Below are positions 6,678 through 14,407 of a stretch of DNA of 15,038 bases, piece by piece (position 1 is the stretch's first letter; every line of letters begins with the position of its first letter). Origin of the DNA: Bacteroidales bacterium (GTDB lineage: Bacteria; Bacteroidota; Bacteroidia; Bacteroidales; WCHB1-69); the NCBI GenBank assembly GCA_017527945.1, contig JAFXPL010000151.1, forward strand, positions 1 to 15,038, written 5' to 3'. The translations under genes were made by a program, and so were the position numbers. The notes under the pieces were generated by a model. It made no database searches. It was not told the origin of the DNA and saw nothing but the letters and a program-made list of their open reading frames with translations.

Positions 6678-6703
6678 CCCTGCGATGTCAGGGACACGGC
6701 CTC

Positions 6704-7432
6704 CTAACTGTACAGCCCGCCGTTCACCTGCAGCACTTGCCCGGTGATGTAGGAGGCATCGGGGGAGACAAGGAAAGCGACGGCCGCGGCCACCTCTTCG
6801 GGGGTGCCGAACCGCTGCGCCGGGATCATCTTGCTCAAGGCGGCCTCGTCCAAGCCCGCCGTCATGTCGGTGGCGATGAAGCCGGGCGCCACGGCGTTGA
6901 CCGTGACTTTCCGTTTGGCCACCTCCTGCGCCAACGCCTTGGTCGCACCAATAATAGCGGCCTTGGCAGCACTGTAGTTGGTCTGGCCGGGCACGCCCTT
7001 CAGTCCCGAAAGCGACGCCATGTTGACAATGCGGCCGTCTCGCTGCCGGATCATCGTCTTCACCACACGGCGCGTGATGTAGAAGAACCCGTTCAGCGGC
7101 GTGTCGATGACGCTGTGCCAGTCGTCGTCGCCCATCATGATCATCAGATTATCGCGGCGCGTGCCGGCATTGTTCACCAAAACGGCGATGTAATCGTCGG
7201 GATGGGCGTTCTCCCACTCCTCCAACGCGGCATCCACCGCTTTCGCATCGGCGATGTCAAACTTCAGAAGTTCACACACACCACCCTGGTTTTCAATCAT
7301 TTGCTTCGTCTCTTCAGCGGCCGCGTCATTGCTCACATAGTTGACGACTACGGGCATTCCCTCGCGGGAGAGGCGCAAGGCCACGGCACGTCCGATGCCG
7401 CGGGATCCTCCGGTTATAAGTGCATATTTCAT
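6704..7432 (-). CDS. 3-oxoacyl-ACP reductase / short-chain dehydrogenase (FabG-like)
   Basis: A 242-residue classical SDR. The NAD(P)-binding TGGSRGIG is at 7-14, NNAG at 87-90, and the full catalytic tetrad is present: Asn114, Ser140, Tyr153 and Lys157 in YSAAK. The tail GFIATDM (184-190) and GQVLQVNGG (231-239) are typical of FabG. By memory it resembles the ApeQ-type ketoreductases of aryl polyene/flexirubin clusters (NYSAAKAAIIGATKALA). It is the last gene of the minus-strand series that includes an ammonia-lyase, a cysteate-synthase candidate and a CFAT candidate. Two roles are possible: beta-ketoacyl reduction in aryl polyene assembly, or reduction of 3-dehydrocapnine in sulfonolipid synthesis. 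The start at 7432 directly follows an 8-bp tandem repeat. No good terminator is seen downstream. Confidence 0.85.
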   Translation of the reverse strand: MKYALITGGSRGIGRAVALRLSREGMPVVVNYVSNDAAAEETKQMIENQGGVCELLKFDIADAKAVDAALEEWENAHPDDYIAVLVNNAGTRRDNLMIMMGDDDWHSVIDTPLNGFFYITRRVVKTMIRQRDGRIVNMASLSGLKGVPGQTNYSAAKAAIIGATKALAQEVAKRKVTVNAVAPGFIATDMTAGLDEAALSKMIPAQRFGTPEEVAAAVAFLVSPDASYITGQVLQVNGGLYS

Positions 7433-7488
7433 GTTATTTGGGTTATTGGGTTATGGGGTTATTGGGTTAATGGGTTAATGGGTTAAGC
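7433..7488 (-). repeat. 8-bp tandem repeat (GGTTATTG/GGTTAATG) abutting the fabG start
   Basis: Seven consecutive 8-mers are readable on the plus strand: GTTATTTG, GGTTATTG, GGTTATGG, GGTTATTG, GGTTAATG, GGTTAATG, GGTTAAGC. They fill the 34-nt gap between the upstream gene and the fabG ATG. They also supply the last codons (NPLTH) and stop of the upstream gene. The region just before the fabG ATG is thus entirely repeat with no Shine-Dalgarno sequence. Confidence 0.85.
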
Positions 7489-7946
7489 GCATACCGATTC
7501 CATTTCTTCACGAGTTTGGTGACTCCTTTGCTCCAGTCTTTATCGAAAAACCGTTTTTCGATGCGCAAAGTGTTACCGAAGTCCTTTAAGTACAATATCC
7601 GTGCATAAACAGGGTAAAAACTGGACCAATAACTAAACAACTCCAAGTTATATTTCCAACCATCAGGGAATGAAAAGACCAAATAGGTACCAGACAAATA
7701 ACTCACACGATTGGGATTTTCCTTATCATCGTGAAAGTATATGCATTTCATATCCCTAAATGTAATTGAATCATCGGTTAAGGCAATATCCTCGTATGAG
7801 AAATGGCAAAGAGTGTCATACGTTGGATGCTGACAATTGTGACATTTTTTGTGAACCAACACCGCAAAGGGTAATTCCTTGTCACTTTGGGCCGATCCAA
7901 CAATTGTCATAACACAAAGTAAAAACAATGCCAGAATCTTTCCCAT
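7467..7946 (-). CDS. Small secreted protein of unknown function
   Basis: 159 residues; I do not recognise a family. The first ~20 residues are a signal peptide (MGKILALFLLCVMTIVGSAQ, likely cut after SAQ or before Q). After it comes a cysteine cluster CHNCQHPTYDTLCH (about 35-48), reminiscent of a metal-binding or heme-like motif but with CxxC followed by Q, not CxxCH. The rest is rich in aromatic residues (FSFPDGWKYNLELFSYWSSFY) and ends basic (KGVTKLVKKWNRYAL). Base composition is visibly more AT-rich than the flanking genes, which suggests it arrived separately. It sits between the ammonia-lyase gene (44 bp away) and fabG (34 bp away), in the same direction, so it is probably co-transcribed. 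The stop lies inside the 8-bp repeat, so repeat slippage would alter its C-terminus. Confidence 0.65.
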   Translation of the reverse strand: MGKILALFLLCVMTIVGSAQSDKELPFAVLVHKKCHNCQHPTYDTLCHFSYEDIALTDDSITFRDMKCIYFHDDKENPNRVSYLSGTYLVFSFPDGWKYNLELFSYWSSFYPVYARILYLKDFGNTLRIEKRFFDKDWSKGVTKLVKKWNRYALNPLTH

Positions 7947-7990
7947 AGCTAATGATTTTGGATATACCCGCTCATTCTTAATTCATAAAA

Positions 7991-9517
7991 TTAGTCCAAC
8001 GACAACGGGGTTTTCCTCAAAAGGTCCTGGATGTTCCGGATATCCTCGTAGAAGGGGGTGTCTTCGATGAAGATCGGGCAAATTTCGCGCACCTGTTTGT
8101 AAATTTGGCGAGAGATGGGAGCGAGTTTGTCGGCGATTTTCAGACAGTCAATAGCCTGCGCGAGGGCGATGTACTGGATGGACATCACCTGCCAGGCGTT
8201 GTCGATCACCCTTTTCGTGAGCAGTGCGGTGTTCGTGCCCATGCTCACAATATCCTGATTATCATTGTTATTCGGAATGCTGTGCACGTAATTGGGCATG
8301 GCGAGCGTCTGGCACTCGGCGGTGGTGGATGTAGCTGTGAACTGGCAGGCCTGCATACCGTAGTTCAGTCCCAGTTTGCCGAGGTTGAGGAACGGCGGCA
8401 GGATGCCGTTGATGCGGTCGTGGAAGAGGTAGTTGAGCTGCCGCTCGGCGGTCATCACCAATCGCACCATCGCGATCTTCACTTTGTCCTGCTCCAACGA
8501 GACGTAGTCGCCGTGGAAGTTCCCGCCATGATAGACGTTATGGGTTTCGGGATCCACAATCGGGTTGTCGCAGGCGGAATTGATTTCCTCTTCGAGCACG
8601 CGGCGGCAGTTGGCCAGGGTCTCATAGACCGGCCCGAGAATCTGCGGGACGCAACGCAACGAATAGTAGGGCTGCACCTTGTGGTCGAAGGTGGTCTCCT
8701 GATGGTTTCCCTCATAGAGTTGGTGCTCACGCTGTTGCAGACATTGACTGCCACGGGCGAGCTGCCGCATCCGCGCGGCAATCACCTGCTGTCCCTCGTG
8801 ACGACGGACCTTGTTAAGCGGCTCGGCCATCAGGTCATCGAAGGAGCCGGCAATCTCATTCATCATCACAGCGGCCAACGTCGCCCAATCGAGGAGCTGC
8901 TCGGCCTGGAACTGGTTGACCGTCGCCACGCCGGTCATCACGCCGGTGCCGTTGGTAATGGAGAGCCCTTCGCGGATATGGATCCGGAACGGCTCAAGGC
9001 CGTTCTCGCGGAGCACCTCGCCGGCGGGCCGCCACTCCCCATGGTAGTGGACACTTCCCTCCCCGATCATCGCCAAGGCCAAGTGAGCCAGTTGCACCAA
9101 GTCGCCGCTCGCGCCCACACTGCCGTGCTGCGGAATCATCGGGAGAATGTCGCGGTTAATCATCTCCACCAGAAGTATCACCAGGTCGGGATGCACGCCC
9201 GAACGGGCCTGCAAAAAGGTACCCAAGCGGGCCACCATCGCGGCCTTCACGCAATCGTCGGGCAGCGGCTCGCCAGCACCCGTGGAATGGCTGCGTATAA
9301 TATTATATTGCAGGGCCGTGAGGTCGGCGTCGTCGATGCGCCACTGCGCCATCGGGCCGAAGCCTGTGTTGATGCCGTATATGATCTTGTCGGAGGCAAA
9401 CCGCTCCAAAAAGTCGTAACAATCGACCACTTCACGCATCGGCAGCTCCGACAAATTGATTTTGCGGCCGCCGTAAACGATATCTTCAATGTTTTTGAGA
9501 GTAAAAACAGTACTCAT
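7991..9517 (-). CDS. Aromatic amino acid ammonia-lyase (tyrosine ammonia-lyase type)
   Basis: 508 residues, the usual length for the HAL/TAL/PAL family. The MIO cofactor triad Ala-Ser-Gly is at 136-138 in SVGASGDLVQLAH, the catalytic tyrosine is Tyr47 in YGINTGFGP, and the conserved RSHSTGAG (75-82), YYSLRCVPQILGP, GGNFHGDY, FTATSTTAE and PNNNDNQDIVSMGTN motifs follow in order. By memory it is much closer to the Flavobacterium johnsoniae tyrosine ammonia-lyase than to histidine-degradation HutH (GASGDLVQL rather than GASGDLAPL; MGTN in the C-terminal motif). Such enzymes make 4-coumarate, the aryl starter of flexirubins and aryl polyenes. No hut genes are nearby. It lies 28 bp downstream of the PLP-enzyme gene in one apparent operon. 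Tyrosine versus histidine preference is not provable from the sequence alone. Confidence 0.85.
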   Translation of the reverse strand: MSTVFTLKNIEDIVYGGRKINLSELPMREVVDCYDFLERFASDKIIYGINTGFGPMAQWRIDDADLTALQYNIIRSHSTGAGEPLPDDCVKAAMVARLGTFLQARSGVHPDLVILLVEMINRDILPMIPQHGSVGASGDLVQLAHLALAMIGEGSVHYHGEWRPAGEVLRENGLEPFRIHIREGLSITNGTGVMTGVATVNQFQAEQLLDWATLAAVMMNEIAGSFDDLMAEPLNKVRRHEGQQVIAARMRQLARGSQCLQQREHQLYEGNHQETTFDHKVQPYYSLRCVPQILGPVYETLANCRRVLEEEINSACDNPIVDPETHNVYHGGNFHGDYVSLEQDKVKIAMVRLVMTAERQLNYLFHDRINGILPPFLNLGKLGLNYGMQACQFTATSTTAECQTLAMPNYVHSIPNNNDNQDIVSMGTNTALLTKRVIDNAWQVMSIQYIALAQAIDCLKIADKLAPISRQIYKQVREICPIFIEDTPFYEDIRNIQDLLRKTPLSLD

Positions 9518-9545
9518 TTTTTTTCATAATTTTGATTACCATCCA

Positions 9546-10778
9546 CTACTCCGCCTCGTCCACCATCTTCTTGAAGAACGTGGCCCGCGCCGCACCTTCG
9601 CCGGTGTTCAAAAGCACTGTTTCGCCGTTGTGTATCTGTCCCTCTTCCAATGCTTTGTAGAAACCGGCAAGACAGACGACGGAGGCGGGACCGAAATAGA
9701 TACCGCGCTCGTCCTTGACAATCCGTCCGAACTTCGCCAACTCACCCTCCTTCACGCGCAGGAACGTGCCGCCGCTCTTGCGCACGATGGGCGCGACAAT
9801 CGGGAACATGCCTGGATTGCCGGCAGAGAGAATGGAAACCATGGTCTGCGGATCGGCGATAACGGGGTAGTTCTTCTCGTACCCTTCCGGGAAGCCGGCC
9901 TTCACGGCACTCTCCCACGCCTGCACCATCGGGTCGCAGGTGTCCTGCTGAATCAGCAGCATACGCGGCAGCTTGGTCTCAGGGAAGAATGCCTGCAGCT
10001 CGCGGATGCCCTTGTCGAGGGCTATCGGTCCTGTGCCGCCAGCGACGGCCTGCACATACACGTCGGGCATCTTGCCCAGCTGCCGCAGGTATTCGAACAC
10101 CATGGTCTTCTTGGCCTCGACGCGGATCGGGTCGATGTTGCCGGTGGAAATCAGCACGCGGTTCTTCTCGTGGAACTCGTTGGCCTCTCGCTTGGCGTCG
10201 CCGTAGTTGCCGTCGCACACGACCACCGTCTGCCCGTAGGAGCGGATGGCCGCAACCGAGTCGGGACAGGCATCGTGGGGCATGAAGACCGTGAACTTGA
10301 TGCCGGCCTCGGCCAAATAGCGGGCGTAAGCCGTGGCGGTGTTGCCCGTGGAGGCCACGCAGTACTCCTTCACGCCGTTCTCCTTGAAGAGGGAAGCGGC
10401 CAACGAAGCGGCAATGTCCTTGAAAGTGTTGCTGCCACCGTTCAGGTCATTGCGATAAACCATCACCTTGCAGTCAACGCCGTGCTTTTCACGGGCATAC
10501 TGCTCAAGGAACCCCCACTCCTCAATCGGAATCGCCCCCTCTCCGAGCGTGACGATGTTCTTCCGGTCCATCAGGGGCAGGAAGTCGAAATAGTGGTAGA
10601 AGTCGGCGGGTTTGTGCTCCGGCTTCGTCAGTTCTGTTAAATGTTGATAATCAGCCGAATATACCACATCGGCTCGTTTGCAGCCGCACTTGCACTGCTG
10701 GTTTTGGGAAAACCAAGTGGCAAAATCGGGGATGACCTCGCCACATTGGGTACAGACTAATTTATATTTGTTGTTCAT
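9546..10778 (-). CDS. Threonine-synthase-like PLP enzyme, probable cysteate synthase
   Basis: 410 residues of the fold type II PLP family. The N-terminus is a zinc-ribbon-like segment (Cys9, Cys12, then Cys29, Cys31, Cys33). PLP Lys120 is in SNTFKD, the substrate/cofactor loop STGNTATAY is at 143-151, and the PLP phosphate loop GGTGP is at 247-251. The overall plan is that of zinc-ribbon threonine synthases and of the archaeal cysteate synthase, which makes cysteate from O-phosphoserine and sulfite. Housekeeping threonine synthase of Bacteroidales is, to my knowledge, a different type without the zinc ribbon, and no thrA/thrB is adjacent. With a CFAT candidate two genes upstream, cysteate supply for sulfonolipid synthesis is the best inference. 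Threonine synthase remains the alternative. It is preceded by 75 bp after the subtilase gene, without a visible promoter. Confidence 0.7.
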   Translation of the reverse strand: MNNKYKLVCTQCGEVIPDFATWFSQNQQCKCGCKRADVVYSADYQHLTELTKPEHKPADFYHYFDFLPLMDRKNIVTLGEGAIPIEEWGFLEQYAREKHGVDCKVMVYRNDLNGGSNTFKDIAASLAASLFKENGVKEYCVASTGNTATAYARYLAEAGIKFTVFMPHDACPDSVAAIRSYGQTVVVCDGNYGDAKREANEFHEKNRVLISTGNIDPIRVEAKKTMVFEYLRQLGKMPDVYVQAVAGGTGPIALDKGIRELQAFFPETKLPRMLLIQQDTCDPMVQAWESAVKAGFPEGYEKNYPVIADPQTMVSILSAGNPGMFPIVAPIVRKSGGTFLRVKEGELAKFGRIVKDERGIYFGPASVVCLAGFYKALEEGQIHNGETVLLNTGEGAARATFFKKMVDEAE

Positions 10779-10853
10779 ATACTGCTTTTTTATGATTCAA
10801 TTTCATACCATAACTCAACGGCCGCGAAACGGTAATACCTAAGCGACAAAACC

Positions 10854-13043
10854 TTACGGTAACCGGATCAGCGTGGAGCCGGTGGTGCTCCGCTTGTCGG
10901 TGAGCAGCTGCACGGCATAGACCCCGTCCTTCAGCATGGAGAGATCGATGTCGGAACGACCGCTTTGGGTCCGCACCAAGCTTCCGTTGAGCGAATAAAC
11001 GTTGAACACGATCTGCTTGGGGCATTCGTCCCCAAAATCGGCATACAGATGGCGATTCACCACCCTGAAGGTCACTCCCTGCGGCTGGTTCTGGCTCAGG
11101 TCGGGAATGCGGGAGGGCAAATCCAGCACGTAGAGCAGTCCGCGGTAAGCGTCAATCTGGCCGTAGCCGTAGGTGTTGTTCGGGTACTCCAACGTATTGT
11201 CAGGGTGCGTGGAGGTTTCGCGGATGACTTCCATGGCTTCGGCGGGCGTAAGGTCAGGCTTGGCCTGCAGCCACAGCGCGATGACACCGGCCACCACGGG
11301 CGAGGCCATGGAGGTGCCGCTTTCCGCCAAGTAGTAATAGTCCTTGCCGTTATGCTGGAACTGGTGCGTGATGCTCTTCTTGATGCCGGCAAAGTCGCCG
11401 TAGAAGCTGTTGTAGGCGGCATTTATGTTCAGTCCGGGCGCCACCACATCGGGTTTTATCCGCCCGTCGAAAGTGGGGCCGCAGGAAGAGAACTTGGTGA
11501 TCTGCCCGTTCTGGTCAGGCGCGAACTGGACCATGTCGTAGTACTCTTCACCGTCGATGTTGGTCACCGAGGACTTGTAACCGGTGGCTCCCGCCGCAAT
11601 GATGTCGGGCAATATCGCCGGCCAGGAGACGGAGTAGCCCGGCTGCGCAAAATGGTACTGCGGCACGTTCTCAACGTTGGTGAAGGGGCTGAAACTGATG
11701 TCGCTGTACATCCATGCGGGGTTTTCGCTGGTGAGCAGCACGAGTGCGCCGCAGAAGAACAAGTAGCCAAGGTTCGGCATGACACCCTGGATGTGATAGA
11801 CGGAACCACGGGGGTCCTGGAAGGGAGTCAACGTGACATCCAGCTGCACCTCGCCCATGCTGACAGTAGTGGTGAAATGGCTGCCGTTCACAGCGTCGAT
11901 GCTGTCGGTGTGGAAGGAGATGGTTCCTTCAATGCCGCCGCCGGTGATGCCCATGCCCAGGAAGTCGAAGCGGACGAACTGGTTGCCCGGGGTCACCAAG
12001 TCAATGTCGATGTACTGGCCGCTGTATATCCCGTTCTCGATGCCGGTGCCTGCCTGAAGGTCCGAGGCCCCTTTTGCCAAGAAACAGGAGCGGTTGCCGT
12101 CGTTTCCGGCTCCCGCCACGATGATGCGCCCCGGCCCGACGAGCTGTTGCAGTGCCTCGCCCTCCAACTTGCGCTGGCGGGTCAGCGTGATGCTCTCGCA
12201 GCTGCTGAAATTGATGACGCAGGGCTTGTTGTCAGCCTGCGCACGGTCGAAGATCTTCTTGAACCCCAACACGACAATGGCTGAAGTGTTCGCATCAGGG
12301 TTCTCGAACTGCTCGCGCTCGGAGTTGAAGTCGGCGAGGTAGATGTCGGCCTCAGGCGCCATGCCCTGATACTGCCCGTTCACGGCGGAACCGGCCATGA
12401 TGCCGGTCACATGCGTGCCGTGGACGCCGTTCAGGGTGTATTGCGAATGTTCCAGGGCGGCGATTTCCGCAGCGGTCTCCAACGCATGACCCAACGTGCT
12501 GTCGGCGTTCGGCCAGTGGAAGTCGTAGTAGTATTGGATGCGCAAATCGCCGTTGGCATCCAGAAAAGCGGGATGGGTGAAGTCGTAATAACTGTCGAAG
12601 ACCCCCGCCGCCACTCCAGCGCCAGTGTAGGCCTGCGACAGATTCTGGCCGGCATAGACGGCAGAGGCGTTCACCTGCTGCGGGGTCACGTCCATCGCGG
12701 GACGAGGCATCCGTTCAGCCTCAATACGCTCGATGGTGTCGTTGTTGGAAAGGGCCGCAACCTCCCCCAACGGGATGCGCACGATATAGACACGCCCCAC
12801 CTGGTCGAGGAGACGACAGTGGTGTGCTCCGAAAAAGGTCCCGGCATCGCATGGAATGGCGAACGAGACCAAGGCGGCCACGCTCGCATTCGGCACCGCG
12901 TCACCTGGAGTTGCCTTGGATTCGGCATACCGGTCAACCAACTTTGCCAAATGGGCGGACACTTTGCCTGTGTTCAGACTGTTCTGTGCAAAGCCTGAAA
13001 AAAAGAAAAGCGTCAAGAACAAAAAAAGAGCACTTTTTTTCAT
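10854..13043 (-). CDS. Secreted subtilisin-like serine protease with T9SS sorting-type C-terminus
   Basis: 729 residues from the ATG at 13043 (MKKSALFLFL). An in-frame GTG at 13058 would add only MHCAA before the signal peptide and is less likely. The signal peptide ends near FAQ (about residue 20). A prodomain-like region precedes the S8 catalytic domain: Asp150 in VFDSYYDFTHP, His208 in HGTHVTG, oxyanion Asn314 in VAGAGNDG, and Ser578 in GTSMASPVVAGV. A long insertion (about 335-480) lies between the Asn and Ser motifs. The last ~80 residues (IVFNVYSLNGSLV, IDLSMLKDGVYAVQL, TLIRLP at the end) match type A T9SS sorting domains. The protein should therefore be exported and attached to, or released from, the cell surface. 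It starts 19 bp after the CFAT-like gene stops, so it is likely co-transcribed. Substrate unknown. Confidence 0.88.
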   Translation of the reverse strand: MKKSALFLFLTLFFFSGFAQNSLNTGKVSAHLAKLVDRYAESKATPGDAVPNASVAALVSFAIPCDAGTFFGAHHCRLLDQVGRVYIVRIPLGEVAALSNNDTIERIEAERMPRPAMDVTPQQVNASAVYAGQNLSQAYTGAGVAAGVFDSYYDFTHPAFLDANGDLRIQYYYDFHWPNADSTLGHALETAAEIAALEHSQYTLNGVHGTHVTGIMAGSAVNGQYQGMAPEADIYLADFNSEREQFENPDANTSAIVVLGFKKIFDRAQADNKPCVINFSSCESITLTRQRKLEGEALQQLVGPGRIIVAGAGNDGNRSCFLAKGASDLQAGTGIENGIYSGQYIDIDLVTPGNQFVRFDFLGMGITGGGIEGTISFHTDSIDAVNGSHFTTTVSMGEVQLDVTLTPFQDPRGSVYHIQGVMPNLGYLFFCGALVLLTSENPAWMYSDISFSPFTNVENVPQYHFAQPGYSVSWPAILPDIIAAGATGYKSSVTNIDGEEYYDMVQFAPDQNGQITKFSSCGPTFDGRIKPDVVAPGLNINAAYNSFYGDFAGIKKSITHQFQHNGKDYYYLAESGTSMASPVVAGVIALWLQAKPDLTPAEAMEVIRETSTHPDNTLEYPNNTYGYGQIDAYRGLLYVLDLPSRIPDLSQNQPQGVTFRVVNRHLYADFGDECPKQIVFNVYSLNGSLVRTQSGRSDIDLSMLKDGVYAVQLLTDKRSTTGSTLIRLP

Positions 13044-13062
13044 AGCGGCGCAATGCACTTAT

Positions 13063-14325
13063 CTATTTGATCAACGCCATATCCGGAATCGGTTTGTCGT
13101 ATTCGCCGCGGGCCTGGCGTTCCTTGATGTCGCGGAAAGCCTCCAAAGTGCGCTGCACGTCCTCCATGCTGTGGGCGGCCGTGGGGATGATGCGGAAAAT
13201 GAGCATTCCGGGAGGAATGACGGGATAGGTGACGATGGAGCAGAAGATGTTGTAGTTCTCGCGCAGATCGACGGCAATGTTGGCGGCTTCGTTGATGCCG
13301 CAACGCAGATGCACCGGGGTGACACACGCCTCGGCGGGTCCGATCTCGTAACCGAGGTCGCGGAAACCCTTCTGCAGGGCGCGGGTGATTTCCCACAGAT
13401 GGGCTCTCAGGCGGTCGCCCTCCTCGCTGCGGATAATCTCAAGGCGCTTCAGGCAGCCGACCACGATGGGCATCGGCAGCGACTTGGCGTACATCTGGGA
13501 GCGCATGTTATAGCGCAGGAAATTGATGATGCCCTTTTCGGAAGCCACGAAACCGCCGATGGTGGCCATGGACTTCGCGTAGGCGCCGATGTAGATGTCA
13601 ATGTCGTCCATCACGCCGAAATGCTCGGAAGTGCCGCGCCCGTGAGGGCCCATCGCCCCGAAGCCGTGGGCGTCGTCGATGAGGATGCGGAAGGGGTACT
13701 TTTTCTTGAGGGCCGCGATCTGGTCGAGGATGCCGAGTGCGCCGGTCATGCCGAAAACGCCTTCGGTAATCAGCAGCACACCGCCACCCTGCTCTTCGGC
13801 AATCTTGCAGGCGTTGCCGAGGATGCGCTCGCAATCGACGATATCGTTGTGGCGGAACTTGAAGCTCTTGCCGAGATGCAGACGGATGCCGTCGCGCAGA
13901 CAGGCATGGGCCTCCGCGTCATAGACGATGACATCGCGGCGACACACCAGCGAGTCGATGGTGGACATGATGCCCTGGTAGCCGAAGTTGAACTCGAAGG
14001 CGGCCTCCTTGTGCTCGAAATCGGCAAGCTCGCGTTCGAGCTGTTCGTGGAGGGCGGTCTGGCCGGTCATCATACGGCTGCCCATCGGATAGGCCATGCC
14101 CCATCGGGCGGCGCCTTCCGCATCGGCCTTGCGCACCTCCGGATGGTTGGCCAACCCGAGGTAGTTGTTAATGCTCCAGCAGAGCACCTCCCTGCCGTTG
14201 AAACGCATGTGCGGGCCCAACTCGCCTTCCAGCTTCGGGAACGCAAAATATCCATCTATCTTTTCACGGTACTGTCCAATCGGACCACCGGATGATTCCT
14301 TGATTCTCTCGAAAATGTCTTTCAT
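13063..14325 (-). CDS. Alpha-oxoamine synthase, probable cysteate acyl transferase (CFAT/SPT-like)
   Basis: 420 residues of the 8-amino-7-oxononanoate synthase/serine palmitoyltransferase family. Conserved points: NNYLGLANHPEV (53-64), GSRMMTGQTALHEQLE (82-97), His140 over the PLP ring in DAEAHAC, Asp217 and His220 in IDDAHGFG, and PLP Lys251 in AYAKSMATIGG. The N-terminus (GQYREKIDGYFAFPKLEG) and the C-terminal extension after the domain resemble, by memory, the Flavobacterium cysteate fatty-acyl transferase and related SulA of Alistipes more than Bacteroides sphingolipid SPT. The expected reaction is cysteate plus acyl-CoA or acyl-ACP giving 3-dehydrocapnine and CO2. It is the first gene of the operon, with a candidate promoter 75 bp upstream of the start. 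A sphingolipid SPT or biotin-pathway role is the alternative; no bio genes are nearby. Confidence 0.75.
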   Translation of the reverse strand: MKDIFERIKESSGGPIGQYREKIDGYFAFPKLEGELGPHMRFNGREVLCWSINNYLGLANHPEVRKADAEGAARWGMAYPMGSRMMTGQTALHEQLERELADFEHKEAAFEFNFGYQGIMSTIDSLVCRRDVIVYDAEAHACLRDGIRLHLGKSFKFRHNDIVDCERILGNACKIAEEQGGGVLLITEGVFGMTGALGILDQIAALKKKYPFRILIDDAHGFGAMGPHGRGTSEHFGVMDDIDIYIGAYAKSMATIGGFVASEKGIINFLRYNMRSQMYAKSLPMPIVVGCLKRLEIIRSEEGDRLRAHLWEITRALQKGFRDLGYEIGPAEACVTPVHLRCGINEAANIAVDLRENYNIFCSIVTYPVIPPGMLIFRIIPTAAHSMEDVQRTLEAFRDIKERQARGEYDKPIPDMALIK

Positions 14326-14399
14326 CTTATTCTTTATTGTTTATATTATATTATTGTACGATAATCTTCATGTCCATATATGGCACTTTTTGAGCGTGC

Positions 14400-14407
14400 A
14401 AAAGTAG
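14400..14407 (-). promoter_or_regulatory. Candidate promoter of the CFAT-protease-PLP-TAL-fabG operon
   Basis: TACTTTTG on the minus strand matches TAnnTTTG. At the expected -33 position (around 14428-14430) the sequence is TTC within a T-run, so that element is weak. It would give a leader of about 68 nt, AT-rich and without visible hairpins. Confidence 0.55.

Noticed and set aside
6678..6693. CCCTG/CAGGG hairpin just after the fabG stop, as a terminator
   Set aside because: Only a 5-bp stem and no T-run on the minus strand after it.
7433..7488. Possible CRISPR array
   Set aside because: The units are contiguous 8-mers without spacers; this is a simple tandem repeat.
7991..9517. Histidine ammonia-lyase of a hut operon
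   Set aside because: No hutU, hutI or hutG genes are nearby and the motifs fit the Flavobacterium tyrosine ammonia-lyase better, though substrate preference is not proven.
8105..9529. 474-codon open frame on the plus strand opposite the ammonia-lyase gene
   Set aside because: It is antisense to a clearly conserved enzyme with all its motifs. Long antisense frames are expected in GC-rich coding DNA, and the translation is His/Arg/Val-rich without a domain.
12856..14295. 479-codon open frame on the plus strand opposite the CFAT-like gene
   Set aside because: Antisense shadow of a conserved PLP enzyme; the translation is rich in A, D, H and V with no known motif.
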